A stretch of 64,000 nt of DNA, taken from contig NZ_LTBC01000008.1 in NCBI RefSeq assembly GCF_001594015.1, forward strand, positions 34,976 through 98,975. Direction: 5' to 3'. The notes under the pieces were generated by a model, which was not told the origin of the DNA, ran no database searches, and saw only the letters and a list, made by a program, of their open reading frames with translations. The translations under genes were made by a program, and so were the position numbers. Below, piece by piece: positions 15,973 through 24,101 of the stretch (positions are counted from its first letter, which is position 1; each line of letters begins with the position of its first letter). Origin of the DNA: Moorella mulderi DSM 14980 (GTDB lineage Bacteria > Bacillota > DSM-521 > Neomoorellales > Neomoorellaceae).

Positions 15973-17703
15973 TCAGGCTTCTATTTTAAACCGCTGGACA
16001 GCCACCTCATAGAGCCGCCGCCAGAAGAAACGGTTCATAAGGACGATAGTCACCATCATGGCTATTAGACTGGACCAGATCAACTGGAAGCTGCCGCTGC
16101 TATAAGTAGCCGTATCCAGCAAGGAGCCAATACCAAAGGCCGTATAGGTCTGGCCGGCATAGACCACATATTCGGCAACAATCAGGGCATTCCAGCCGCC
16201 ACCCCAGGCAGTAATACTGCCGGTAATCAAGGACGGCACCATGGCCGGCAGGACTACCCGGCGCAGGTACCCGAAACCTTTCAGGCCAAAGGCTGCCGCC
16301 GCCTCCTTTAAATCCCGGGGAATGCTTTTCACCCCGGCGATGAGGTTAAAAAGGAGATACCACTGCATACCCGTCAACACCAGCAGTACGGCCGCCAGGT
16401 TCATGCCCCCCGTCAGGCCTACCAGGATAAAAACAATAATGGGGAATAGAGCTGTTGCCGGCACTGAAGCCAGTATTTCAAACACAGGTGTCAGGATTTC
16501 ATAGGCCCTTTTATTGTGCCCAATCCAGATGGCTACCGGAACCGTCCAGGTGAGGGACAGGAGGTATGCTGCCAGCAAGCGCAGGAAAGAAAACAGGATG
16601 GCCCTGGGGATGCTGAAGACCTCCGGTTGCCAGGGCATCAGGAAAAGGGTGCCCAGGGCCACCAGGCCGCGCATCAGGGCGTAAGCCAGCAACAAGGCCA
16701 GGCCCCAGGAAATAAGGCGCCGGGTGATCCCCACCAAACGCTGCCAGAAATCCCATCCTGCTAATTTCCTTTCAAGTTTAGAGGCATAACTTTCTAAAGC
16801 AAGGGTCAGGGCCGCGCCGCCTTGTACCACCAGCAACCTGATTTCCCGGAAGCCCGGCGCCTGCCACCAGAGGCGGTAACCCCAGCCCCCCGGGATATGG
16901 TTACCACCGCCGCTGCCAAATTCATATTTAAAGTTTTCCGCCCAGGCGGAAAGGGGACGCCAGATAAAAATATTCATAAAGGTAATTAACATGATCAGGG
17001 TTAAAAGGCCGGCCACTGTATGCATCAGCTCGCCCTTCTCCGTGGTCCTGATGAGGTAGCTCCCCAGGCCCGGCAGGGAATACTCTACCGGCCCGATGGC
17101 AATAATTTCTGCGGCAATAAGGAAGTACCAGCCACCGGCCCAGGACATGATGCTATTATATACCAGCTTGGGTATACCGGCGGGTAAGTAGATTTTCTGG
17201 AAACGGCGCCAACCCCTTACCCGGTAGGCATCAGCCGCTTCCCGGAGATCTCTGGGTATAGTCGTCAGGGACTCATAGAAACCGAAGGTCATATTCCAGG
17301 CCTGGCTGGTGAAGATAAGAAAGATGGATGCCAGTTCAAACCCCAGGAGGCGGCCCTGGAAAAGGGAGACAAAAAAGTAAACGGCAGCAGGGAAGAACCC
17401 CAGGATGGGCACCGACTGCAGGATATCCAGGATGGGAATGAGCCAGCGCTCGGCTCGTTCGTCTGTCCCGGCTTTATAACCATAAGTAAGGGTAAAGATA
17501 AAGGACAGGATATAGGCGCCCAGCATCCGCACAAAAGACCGGAAGGCGTAATAGGGCAGGATACCGATACTGGTAACAACTGTTGTCCCTCCTGCCAGGG
17601 TAACAGCCCGGTGGCCCTGGTAGGCAAAGTAGGCAAAGGCGATTAAAAGGGCGGCCATAATCATGGTCAGAGCCAGGTTCGTTGCCCGCGCCACGGGGTT
17701 CAC
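15973..17703 (-). CDS. Double ABC transporter permease, NitT/TauT type
   Basis: This 576-residue protein consists of two related membrane halves, each with five to six segments and an EAA-type loop: LREAADAYRVRGWRRF in the first half and LKEAAAAFGLKGFGYL in the second. The fusion supplies both permease subunits in one chain. It is the first gene behind the M-box riboswitch at 17766-17926, with GGGAGGTG ahead of its start. Family annotation would suggest nitrate, sulfonate or bicarbonate. The riboswitch instead suggests that transport is linked to magnesium or another divalent metal. Confidence 0.87.
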   Translation of the reverse strand: MNPVARATNLALTMIMAALLIAFAYFAYQGHRAVTLAGGTTVVTSIGILPYYAFRSFVRMLGAYILSFIFTLTYGYKAGTDERAERWLIPILDILQSVPILGFFPAAVYFFVSLFQGRLLGFELASIFLIFTSQAWNMTFGFYESLTTIPRDLREAADAYRVRGWRRFQKIYLPAGIPKLVYNSIMSWAGGWYFLIAAEIIAIGPVEYSLPGLGSYLIRTTEKGELMHTVAGLLTLIMLITFMNIFIWRPLSAWAENFKYEFGSGGGNHIPGGWGYRLWWQAPGFREIRLLVVQGGAALTLALESYASKLERKLAGWDFWQRLVGITRRLISWGLALLLAYALMRGLVALGTLFLMPWQPEVFSIPRAILFSFLRLLAAYLLSLTWTVPVAIWIGHNKRAYEILTPVFEILASVPATALFPIIVFILVGLTGGMNLAAVLLVLTGMQWYLLFNLIAGVKSIPRDLKEAAAAFGLKGFGYLRRVVLPAMVPSLITGSITAWGGGWNALIVAEYVVYAGQTYTAFGIGSLLDTATYSSGSFQLIWSSLIAMMVTIVLMNRFFWRRLYEVAVQRFKIEA

Positions 17704-17708
17704 CTCCC

Positions 17709-17741
17709 AACCAATAAAATAGTCTTCCCAAGTGGGAAGAC
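17709..17741 (-). terminator. M-box expression-platform terminator
   Basis: On the minus strand GTCTTCCCA and TGGGAAGAC form a tight hairpin followed by TATTTTATT, just before the permease ribosome site. It is the intrinsic terminator expected to form when magnesium is plentiful. Confidence 0.85.
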
Positions 17742-17765
17742 ATAGAGTTCATAAATAGCCCTATA

Positions 17766-17926
17766 TACCCCCACTCGTTGAGCTTTGGCACGTGCATAGC
17801 TAGAGATAACTCTCAGCCACATTAGGTAGAACCTTAAGCCGGTAATACCTGTTGACCCATTGGCGTCTTTCGACGTTTCCGGGCAGTGGCGTCTGTCTAT
17901 GCAGAAGCCTCACCTAACGAAGGTCT
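17766..17926 (-). promoter_or_regulatory. M-box (ykoK leader) magnesium riboswitch
   Basis: The minus-strand sequence contains the hallmark blocks of the M-box in order: CTTCGTTAGGTGAGGC, ACTGCCC, GAAAGACGCCAATGGGTCAA, CAGG, TTAAGG and GTGCCAAAGCTCAACGAGTG. These match the Bacillus subtilis mgtE leader block for block. M-boxes fold when Mg2+ is bound and usually switch transcription off. Here the aptamer sits between a consensus promoter and a terminator, upstream of a NitT/TauT-type ABC importer rather than a known magnesium transporter. Confidence 0.95.
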
Positions 17927-17932
17927 AATTTC

Positions 17933-17961
17933 ATTATAAATTGGGCTTTTTTATGTGTCAA
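17933..17961 (-). promoter_or_regulatory. Sigma-A promoter of the M-box operon
   Basis: Minus-strand TTGACA (17961-17956) and TATAAT (17938-17933) are separated by exactly 17 bp. Transcription should begin about 17926, right at the aptamer. Confidence 0.9.
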
Positions 17962-18036
17962 GGTTGAAGTAAGGTAGGTATTTTTATTTTCCCGGCGAAT
18001 ATTTACAGGGAGGTTCTAGCGACTGGAGGTAAAAAA

Positions 18037-19179
18037 ATGAAACGCATTGTCATTGCCCCGGATTCCTTTAAAGAAAGCCTGGACGCGCCCGCAGTTGCGG
18101 CGGCTATAGCTGAAGGTATCAAACGGGTTTTCCCGGAGGTAGAAACCGTCACCGTGCCCATGGCCGACGGCGGTGAAGGTTTAACGACCACCCTGGTAGC
18201 CGCCACCGGCGGGCGGGAAATCACCACCACCGTAACCGGTCCCCTGGGGCAACCGGTCCGGGCCGCCTGGGGTATCCTGGGGGATGGTACCACCGCCGTG
18301 GTGGAAATGGCCCAGGCCTCGGGCCTGCCCCTGGTACCCCGGGAAAAGCGTAACCCCCTGTTTACCACCACCTACGGTACCGGTGAGCTCATCCGCCAGG
18401 CCCTGGACGCCGGCTGCCGGCGGTTGATTGTGGGCATTGGCGGCAGTGCCACCAACGACGGCGGTGCCGGCATGGCCCAGGCCCTGGGGGCGAAGCTCCT
18501 GGATGCTAAGGGGCAGGATATCGGGCCGGGTGCCGCCGGGCTGGAGGAACTGGACCGCATTGATATCCAGGGCCTGGATCCACGGGTAAAGGAAGCGGAA
18601 ATCCTGGTAGCCTGTGACGTGGATAACCCCCTGTGCGGCCCCCGGGGAGCGCCGGCCGTCTACGGTCCCCAGAAGGGCGCCACGCCGGAGATGGTCCCCC
18701 GCCTGGATGCCGCCCTGGCCAGGCTGGCGGGTATCATTGAACGTGACCTGGGGAAAGATGTCCGGGAACTGCCCGGAGCCGGTGCTGCCGGCGGCCTGGG
18801 GGCCGGCCTGGTAGCCTTCCTGGACGCTAATTTGCGCCGCGGTATTGAACTTGTTATAGAAGCGGTGGACCTCGACGGCATCCTGGCCAGAGGCGCCGAC
18901 CTGGTCATCACCGGCGAAGGAGAAATCAACCGCCAGACAGCTTATGGTAAAGTTCCCGCCGGCGTCGCCCGGGTAGCAGGGAAATACGGCATCCCGGTGG
19001 TCGCCCTGGTAGGCTCCATTGGCGAAGGCGCCAGCACCGTTTATGACCATGGCATTAAAGGCTTCATGAGCATCGTCCCCCGGCCGGTGCCTTTGGCCTA
19101 CTGCCTGGAAAACGCCGCCTCCCTCCTGGCCGACGCTGCCGAACGCCTGGTGCGGCTGTTGACTGTGATGAATAAATAA
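18037..19179 (+). CDS. Glycerate kinase (type I, GlxK/GarK family)
   Basis: The 380-residue protein starts MKRIVIAPDSFKESLDAPAV, the classic opening of GlxK/GarK enzymes, and has the glycine-rich GIGGSATNDGGAGMAQALGA and GEGEINRQTAYGKVP-like blocks. It phosphorylates D-glycerate, usually to 2-phosphoglycerate. GGAGGT precedes the ATG at good spacing. It is the first of three co-directional genes. A long open frame on the opposite strand is only a G+C-rich shadow. Confidence 0.93.
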   Translation: MKRIVIAPDSFKESLDAPAVAAAIAEGIKRVFPEVETVTVPMADGGEGLTTTLVAATGGREITTTVTGPLGQPVRAAWGILGDGTTAVVEMAQASGLPLVPREKRNPLFTTTYGTGELIRQALDAGCRRLIVGIGGSATNDGGAGMAQALGAKLLDAKGQDIGPGAAGLEELDRIDIQGLDPRVKEAEILVACDVDNPLCGPRGAPAVYGPQKGATPEMVPRLDAALARLAGIIERDLGKDVRELPGAGAAGGLGAGLVAFLDANLRRGIELVIEAVDLDGILARGADLVITGEGEINRQTAYGKVPAGVARVAGKYGIPVVALVGSIGEGASTVYDHGIKGFMSIVPRPVPLAYCLENAASLLADAAERLVRLLTVMNK

Positions 19180-19186
19180 AAGCATT

Positions 19187-19239
19187 AAAAGGCCCTCTCC
19201 CTGGCAAAACTAAGGAAAAAATCAGGGAGGAGGCCCTTT
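19187..19239 (+). promoter_or_regulatory. Long imperfect hairpin that overlaps the ribosome site of the next gene
   Basis: AAAAGGCCCTCTCCCTG (19187-19203) can pair with CAGGGAGGAGGCCCTTT (19223-19239) apart from a small internal loop. The right arm contains the GGGAGGAGG ribosome site of the gene at 19241. It may act as a partial terminator for the kinase gene and restrain translation of the next gene. Confidence 0.5.
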
Positions 19240-19240
19240 G

Positions 19241-19483
19241 ATGCCTGATATTGCCTTAAGGATGGGTACCGCCATTACCAGCAACGACCTGGCCCGGGTG
19301 CGGGACGTCCTGCCGCGCCTGAAGCCCGGAGATCACCTTACCATTACCATGGAGGCCGCCGATGCCCACCAGGCCGACCTGTTATTAAAGCTTTTAGAGG
19401 ACCACGGCCTCGACTACCAGAGCCGCGGCGACAGCGACGGCAGGACCTATCATATCATAGCCTGCCGGCAGGAAACGACTTGA
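19241..19483 (+). CDS. Small conserved-looking protein of unknown function
   Basis: The product has 80 residues, MPDIALRMGTAITSNDLARV..., with a mixed alpha/beta pattern and a TusA-like spread of residues (LKPGDHLTITMEAADAHQADLLLKLLEDHG) but no CPxP cysteine motif. A strong ribosome site precedes the ATG at 19241. It overlaps nothing and ends about 30 bp before the thioesterase start. The reading is convincing as a gene; the function is unknown. Confidence 0.6.
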   Translation: MPDIALRMGTAITSNDLARVRDVLPRLKPGDHLTITMEAADAHQADLLLKLLEDHGLDYQSRGDSDGRTYHIIACRQETT

Positions 19484-19515
19484 AAAAACCACTATTTTCG
19501 GGGGAGGGCGACTCG

Positions 19516-19938
19516 ATGGATTCCCTCCAGGCAGTCAAAGAAAGGTATGCTGCTGATACCTTTCCCCGCTCTCTGGGAATTGAACTCCTGGAACTGGCCC
19601 CCGGTTATGCCCGGGTGGCCATGACCCTCACAGAAAACATGGCCAACTTCCACGGCATCGGCCACGGGGGCGCCATTTTTACCCTGGCCGATACGGCCTT
19701 AGGGTTAGCCAGCAACTCCCACGGTGACCCGGCCGTAGCCCTGTCGGTAACTATCAATTATCTCAGCCCGGCCCGGGTAGGAACAAAGCTGGTAGCTACT
19801 GCCGAGGAAGAACACCTTACCCGGCGCACCGGGGTCTACCGGTTGACGGTTACTACCAGTACCGGCGAAAACATTGCCCTGGCCCGGGGTACCGTTTACC
19901 GGCAGGCTAAAAAACGGGTTCCTGAACAAAGCAGTTAA
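19516..19938 (+). CDS. PaaI-like hotdog-fold thioesterase
   Basis: From the ATG at 19516 (ribosome site GGGGGAGGG just upstream) the 140-residue protein shows the PaaI hotdog pattern: NFHGIGHGGAIFTLADTALGLASNS, then ALSVTINYLSPARVG and a C-terminal ARGTVYR strand. The helix aspartate in TLADTA is the expected catalytic acid. It should hydrolyse acyl-CoA thioesters, substrate unknown. Confidence 0.85.
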   Translation: MDSLQAVKERYAADTFPRSLGIELLELAPGYARVAMTLTENMANFHGIGHGGAIFTLADTALGLASNSHGDPAVALSVTINYLSPARVGTKLVATAEEEHLTRRTGVYRLTVTTSTGENIALARGTVYRQAKKRVPEQSS

Positions 19939-19963
19939 ATGGTGCGTAATGGCCAGGTGGCTT

Positions 19964-20401
19964 TTAAGCGAGTAATTGCCTTACCATTTCGTTAGCTTTC
20001 TTGCCGTCGGCCCGGCCGCGGATTTTGGGCATCAAGGCGGCCATTACTTTCCCTATTTCCTTGCTCGACTGGGCCCCTACTTCGCTGATAGTCTGCTGGA
20101 TGATGTCTCTTAGTTCGCTATCGCTCAGCTGCTGGGGCAGGTAGTCTTCCAGGACCTTGATCTCGGCCTCTGTTTGCCGGACCAGGTCTTCCCGTCCCCC
20201 GCGGGCGAACTGTTCTAAAGCTTCCTTTCTCATTTTTATTTCCCGCTGGATAACGGTAGCCATTTCTTCATTCGAAAGGGGATGCATTTTTTCAATTTCG
20301 GCGTTTTTGATACTGGCTAAGACCATACGGATAGTCTGCAACCGGATTTTATCGTGGCTTTTCAAGGCTTCTTTCATGTCTTGTTGGAGCCTGGCCTTCA
20401 T
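19964..20401 (-). CDS. GatB/YqeY domain protein
   Basis: At 145 residues this matches YqeY: MKARLQQDMKEALKSHDKIRLQTIRMVLASIKNAEIE, a middle LEDYLPQQLSDSELRDII and a C-terminal KIRGRADGKKANEMVRQLL. The domain is shared with the tail of GatB amidotransferase and is thought to bind tRNA, though free YqeY has no firm role. It converges with the thioesterase gene. Confidence 0.9.
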   Translation of the reverse strand: MKARLQQDMKEALKSHDKIRLQTIRMVLASIKNAEIEKMHPLSNEEMATVIQREIKMRKEALEQFARGGREDLVRQTEAEIKVLEDYLPQQLSDSELRDIIQQTISEVGAQSSKEIGKVMAALMPKIRGRADGKKANEMVRQLLA

Positions 20402-20528
20402 TATTTAATCCTCCCAAAAGTTCCTGGTAGTTCGCCTATTATAGTAAACCATCGCCCGTTGGAAGTCAATTTATGGAGGGCTAACACCGCAGCAACTTCC
20501 CCTTTAACAAGCCCCATAGTTTTTATAA

Positions 20529-20575
20529 AAAAGGGATAGACCCATTCGTAGAATACTACAAGGTCTATCCCTTTT
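20529..20575. terminator. Bidirectional terminator
   Basis: AAAAGGGATAGACC (20529-20542) pairs perfectly with GGTCTATCCCTTTT (20562-20575), with T-runs on both sides. It ends the minus-strand exported-protein gene. The 20402-20528 gap contains only the upstream region of yqeY. Confidence 0.85.
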
Positions 20576-20655
20576 ATTTTAAATACAGGAGGCGGGTCTT
20601 TCCCTGTACGGGCGTCCTTTGCTTACCAAAATTATACAGGTGAGAACCGGAGATT

Positions 20656-21273
20656 TTACTTTGCCCGGCTATGAAATTTAGTCAAATCAAGCTGCTGTAA
20701 GCGTTCTATAATCTGGTTGGCTCTATCCTGGCTTATCTTGCCCTGGGCTACGTCCTCGTCCAGTTTGGTCTTCGTGGCATTGATTATACTTTCTTTAATC
20801 TGGTCTAAACTTACGCCTTTTTCTGCGGCCAGCTGTTGTAACGATTTTCCGTTTTTAAATTCCTGCATAAGCTGCTGGGGAGTTATTCCCAATGCTGAGG
20901 CAACGGCATCCAGGTTATTCAAACCTCTAACACCAGGGCGATGACCCTTTCCTCCAAACATTCCTGCTCCAAACATTCCGGGAAATTGTCCCTGTTCAAT
21001 AGCCTGTTTCATTTTTTGAGCCTGGTCGGCGGTAATTAACCCTTCGGAAACGGCGGTATCAACAGTTTGTTGTCCTGCTGTTTTTAAGTCACTCACCAGC
21101 TGATCCTGGCTGATGCCCAATACACCGGCTAATTTTTCCAGGTAAATCTGGTGCAAACTCGCCTTAGGTTTGGCGGAAGCGTTTCCCTGGGCCAGGGCAA
21201 TGCCTGTCACGCCTAAACCCATTATCAGCGCGGCGGCTAGAGTTAAGCTTAGATATTTTTTGAATTTGCTCAT
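20656..21273 (-). CDS. Exported alpha-helical protein of unknown function
   Basis: The 205-residue protein starts with a signal peptide (MSKFKKYLSLTLAAALIMGL, cleavage probably after ALAQ or AQG). Two related helical units follow: YLEKLAGVLGISQDQLVSDL and, later, LDAVASALGITPQQLMQEFK, each with a GIxxxQL turn and a downstream gL-I-tadQA or Gkisqdra segment. This is a style common in clostridial secreted proteins of unknown role. A small glycine/phenylalanine-rich linker (FPGMFGAGMFGGKG) separates the units. It is monocistronic. Confidence 0.75.
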   Translation of the reverse strand: MSKFKKYLSLTLAAALIMGLGVTGIALAQGNASAKPKASLHQIYLEKLAGVLGISQDQLVSDLKTAGQQTVDTAVSEGLITADQAQKMKQAIEQGQFPGMFGAGMFGGKGHRPGVRGLNNLDAVASALGITPQQLMQEFKNGKSLQQLAAEKGVSLDQIKESIINATKTKLDEDVAQGKISQDRANQIIERLQQLDLTKFHSRAK

Positions 21274-21321
21274 ATTAACGTCTCCTCACTTTTTATTTTA
21301 TAAAGTATGGTAAGGCGAGGC

Positions 21322-21342
21322 TTATGTAACTACATCTTCCAT
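21322..21342 (-). CDS. Possible six-codon leader peptide
   Basis: The minus strand has a strong ribosome site (AAAGGAGGAGATCAAT), then ATG GAA GAT GTA GTT ACA TAA, about 50 bp before the exported-protein start. It might be a leader peptide controlling that gene, or a chance or decayed start. Confidence 0.25.
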   Translation of the reverse strand: MEDVVT

Positions 21343-21649
21343 ATTGATCTCCTCCTTTCAGCTTATACTATAACCGCCTTTTATTAAAATTATATGAGAA
21401 CACTTTAAGAAATACTTAAGAAGAGGGTTTCAAAAAAGATTAAGCACTTCAATCGCACCTGCCCTTACTTCTCAGGTTTAATATAACTTAATTTGCCTCT
21501 CCAGACCCTCTCCACATTCTCGCCGCTTCCTCTCCGTTTTATGGACGAATGTCTCATAAAGTGAGATTAAACATCCTCTAGCTGCCGCACCGTCACAGGG
21601 CAAGGAATGCAGTTGGAGACCTGTACCATATTTCGGCAAGAAGATATGC

Positions 21650-22024
21650 TCACCACCACGTTTCAATAGCCCTGCGTAAAGAGTCCCGGTAGGCTTCCGG
21701 GTCAACCAGGTCAACTCTAAACTTTTCACTTAGACCCGTTACCGCCCCTACTGCGGCGTAAAACCGGTCGTCCGGGATGCCCCACGCCGCCAGATCAACA
21801 TCGGACCAGCGCGTAAAGCGGGAACGGTCAACAAGGGAGCCGAAGGCTACCACTTTTGGGGCACCATATCTCATTTTTAAGATGGCCGCAGCTATGACAG
21901 CAACTTGCCAGGCTTCCTTATAACGCTCGGTCAGGGACGGGTCAGTTGGCGAAAAATCGTCGGTAAAAGTCAAAGGGTATTTCCTGGCGTAATAAGCAGC
22001 CAGCTCGTCAGGTTGGGTACCCAT
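21650..22024 (-). CDS. MNT-family minimal nucleotidyltransferase (copy 2), C-terminus altered
   Basis: Starting at ATG 22024 (GGGGGACTAAAT upstream), the 124-residue protein keeps VVAFGSLVDRSRFTRWSDVD and is very close to the gene at 11416-11769. It has a 12-residue insertion after MGTQPDEL. Its end differs: RRAIETWW then stop, where copy 1 reads RRAIESEGVEL, so a recombination junction probably cut the original tail. No HEPN partner is evident; the short frame below it (21478-21729) is unconvincing. Confidence 0.75.
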   Translation of the reverse strand: MGTQPDELAAYYARKYPLTFTDDFSPTDPSLTERYKEAWQVAVIAAAILKMRYGAPKVVAFGSLVDRSRFTRWSDVDLAAWGIPDDRFYAAVGAVTGLSEKFRVDLVDPEAYRDSLRRAIETWW

Positions 22025-22173
22025 ATTTAGTCCCCCTGCTAAAACAGCGTTATCAGCCTCGTCCCCCATTCTCTTTCCCGCAGTTCCACTAATTTAAGTA
22101 TACCACAGTATACCCCTATAGTTAAATAAAACGGAAAGCTTGAGCTGGAAACGCAATTCCCGTGCATAATGAA

Positions 22174-22204
22174 AAGGGGGTAAGGACAGGACGCCTACCC
22201 CCTT
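22174..22204 (-). terminator. Terminator of the MqsA-like gene
   Basis: AAGGGGGTA and TACCCCCTT form a stem on either side of a 13-base loop; the stop codon of the gene lies in the stem. The minus-strand tail is TTTTCATT, a modest T-tract. Confidence 0.55.
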
Positions 22205-22665
22205 ACCTGACCCATCTCGGCCAGGTGTTTTTGAATAATTTCAGTGTCATTGGTAGAGATGCCGCTTCCCTCCACCTCGCGAGCTACTAAACCTGCTGCC
22301 TGCTCGAAAAAATTTTCACCTTTAACTAACGCGAGGATTTGATTCCGGGAAAAGCGCCACTCCCGCCCGATTTTAGTGGCCGGTAACTTGCCGCTCCTAA
22401 CCAGATTGTAGACTGTCTGGTTGCTTACCCGCAGCAGGTCGGCCACTTCCTCGACATTCATAATTTCCGGATACTCGTGCTGTTTAAGGGTGCCCTGGAT
22501 CAGGCCCTGCATCAGGCGCACGTCTTCCGGTTCGTAAGCCTGCTCCCCACAGTCTTCACATACCCAGGCATCCATACCCCGAAAGGTGATGGCGCGGCCT
22601 TTCCAGGTAGCTTCCACGTCTTTCTTGATTTTTTTCATTTCGCCACCGCAGATATAACATTGCAT
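22195..22665 (-). CDS. Zinc-finger/HTH protein, MqsA-like N-terminus with excisionase-type HTH
   Basis: Residues 1-50 have paired CxxC motifs (CYICGGEM and CEDCGEQA), as in YgiT/MqsA antitoxins. Residues 65-115 form an excisionase-type helix-turn-helix (NVEEVADLLRVSNQTVYNLVRSGKLPATKIGREWRF). The remaining 40 residues are charged. It could be an antitoxin lacking its toxin, or the excisionase/regulator of the decayed element whose integrase remnant lies immediately upstream in the opposite direction. The latter fits the context well. Confidence 0.75.
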   Translation of the reverse strand: MQCYICGGEMKKIKKDVEATWKGRAITFRGMDAWVCEDCGEQAYEPEDVRLMQGLIQGTLKQHEYPEIMNVEEVADLLRVSNQTVYNLVRSGKLPATKIGREWRFSRNQILALVKGENFFEQAAGLVAREVEGSGISTNDTEIIQKHLAEMGQVRG

Positions 22666-22706
22666 AACTAGTACCCCTTAACGCCTTTTCTTGAAAGGCC
22701 CTAAAT

Positions 22707-22981
22707 CTTCCTGTGCAACCGCTACTTCAAGCCTGTGCTGGATAAGGCCGGCCTTCCCTGGGACACCCACTTCCATGCCCTGCGCCACACCTTTGCCACT
22801 TCGCTTTTGCACAATGGTATAGATATAAAAACGGTGAGCGCCTGGCTGGGCCACGCCAATGCCGGTTCACCTACCGGGTGTACCACCACTACCTGCCGGA
22901 AAAACTCGACAACCGGGAGGCGGAGCGGCTCAACTCCTTCCTCTTCGGCGGCGGGGACACAAAAAAGGCCGGCAATTCATG
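22707..22981 (+). pseudogene. Tyrosine integrase C-terminal half, frameshifted (copy 2)
   Basis: The frame reads FLCNRYFKPVLDKAGLPWDT, then HFHALRHTFATSLLHNGIDI and VSAWLGHANAG. This gives the HxxR and LGH parts of the catalytic set. One G is missing compared with copy 1 at GCCGGGTTC, which shifts the frame just before the tyrosine segment; the rest continues in another frame to NS-stop. The N-terminal core and catalytic arginine are gone. It abuts the tRNA-Val 3' half at 23091. Confidence 0.85.
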
Positions 22982-23015
22982 ACTGCCATCCCTGGAGGTT
23001 TCAGGTGAACAAAAT

Positions 23016-23055
23016 GTGAACAGCTTCCTGTTTCTCCCAACAGGAAGCTGTTCAC
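23016..23055 (+). terminator. Integrase 3' hairpin, copy 2
   Basis: The same 17-bp perfect inverted repeat as at 12681-12720, with loop TCTCCC. It lies between the integrase remnant and the tRNA-Val 3' half. Confidence 0.65.
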
Positions 23056-23072
23056 GATGCTTAAAACCCTTA

Positions 23073-23137
23073 AAACTGCTTAACTATCATGGTGGGCACG
23101 GCAGGGATTGAACCTGCGACCTCTTGAATGTGAGTCA
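23073..23137 (-). repeat. tRNA-Val(CAC) 3' half, attachment-site copy
   Basis: The segment matches 41892-41956 with one mismatch in the flanking part, covering the tRNA from the anticodon loop to the CCA plus about 17 outside bases. The 5' half is replaced by unrelated DNA. It marks an integration boundary of the tRNA-Val island. Confidence 0.85.
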
Positions 23138-23304
23138 TAATTGCTTGCTCAAAACCCTTACCCCCTCCAAGACTACTATTTCACTTACAATCATCGAAAT
23201 AGCCCGCTCGCAAGTAAAAACTTCCTTAAGAACTTTGGTTAGCCCCATCCTGGCTTATCATGCCCTGGGCTACAGCCTAGTACTGCCCGGCTTCCCTGGA
23301 TTTT

Positions 23305-23723
23305 GAATGGCTGCCGGGCATCTCCCCCAGCCTTTTCCGGCAGCTTCTGGAGGCCTACCACGAACGCTTCAGTGTCCTCTTGCCCACCGCCGGAACAGTG
23401 CTGGACATGGGCCGTATGCTTACCCACAAGGACCTGGTGATACGTCTCCACATGCAGGGCCTCTCTGTTCTGGAAATCGCCCGGCAGACTTATCACAGTC
23501 CAAGGTCAGCGGACGTCTACATCAAGGCGTTCGACTCCGTACTGATACTACATCTATACGGCTTAAATCCCAAGCTAATGGCCACTGTCCTCAGCCGGGG
23601 GAATCTGTAATCTACGAGTACCTGGACCTTATTGGGACATACCTAAAAGACATCAACACCATACGTGACTACCTACGAAAGCGTGGTGTGCAAATGCCTG
23701 CTAATGTATCAAATAGCGGTTGA
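23305..23723 (+). pseudogene. DUF1670-like protein fragment, frameshifted
   Basis: One frame reads LFRQLLEAYHERFSVLLPTA, then MLTHKDLVIRLHMQGLSVLE and YHSPRSADVYIKAFDSVLIL up to VLSRGNL-stop. A second frame continues EYLDLIGTYLKDINTIRDYL. The pattern (H-x-SPR-x-x-D-x-YIK-F followed by a sigma-like helix) resembles DUF1670 proteins of Moorella-type bacteria; the assignment is from memory of that pattern. The N-terminal part is missing and one frameshift is evident. Confidence 0.55.
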
Positions 23724-23833
23724 CAAGGAAATACGCCCTAAAAAAACTCCAAAAAGCGCACCCAAGGAATCCCGCCACGGATGGCGGGCGTCCTGCATTG
23801 CATGGCGTATAACATCCTGAGGATTCCCGTCGA

Positions 23834-23920
23834 CACCCAGCCTTAAGGTGAAGGTCAAACCTTAGATTACTCTTATCTTAGGTTTGACCGAGCCCGGTCA
23901 TGCCTGACTTAGGCTGGGTG
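23834..23920. repeat. Nested inverted repeats in a gene-free stretch
   Basis: CACCCAGCCTTA (23834-23845) faces TTAGGCTGGGTG (23909-23920), and inside it GGTCAAACC (23853-23861) faces GGTTTGACC (23881-23889) with extended near-matches. The 23724-24101 gap shows no gene. The structure may be the end of a lost transposon or a strong bidirectional hairpin. Confidence 0.5.
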
Positions 23921-24101
23921 AGTGTGGCGCGGCCCACCCCGGTCCCTTCTCTCCCGCGCCCTTGCGGGAATACAGCGTTATACGAAGTGCGGCAACAAAC
24001 AGGCTTACCAATGCACAGACGGCTAGGATAACTTAAACATTCCTTAATATATCGTATCACAGGATGAAACCCTTACCCTCCACACGAGTAAAATCACTTT
24101 G

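Noticed and set aside
18181..19185. Long open frame on the strand opposite glycerate kinase
   Set aside because: It is a composition shadow: glycine/glutamine-rich, no family resemblance, and fully covered by a clear GlxK-type gene.
21478..21729. An 83-codon minus-strand frame after MNT copy 2, considered as a HEPN partner
   Set aside because: It overlaps the MNT end in another frame, lacks the HEPN RxxxxH motif and reads like noise.
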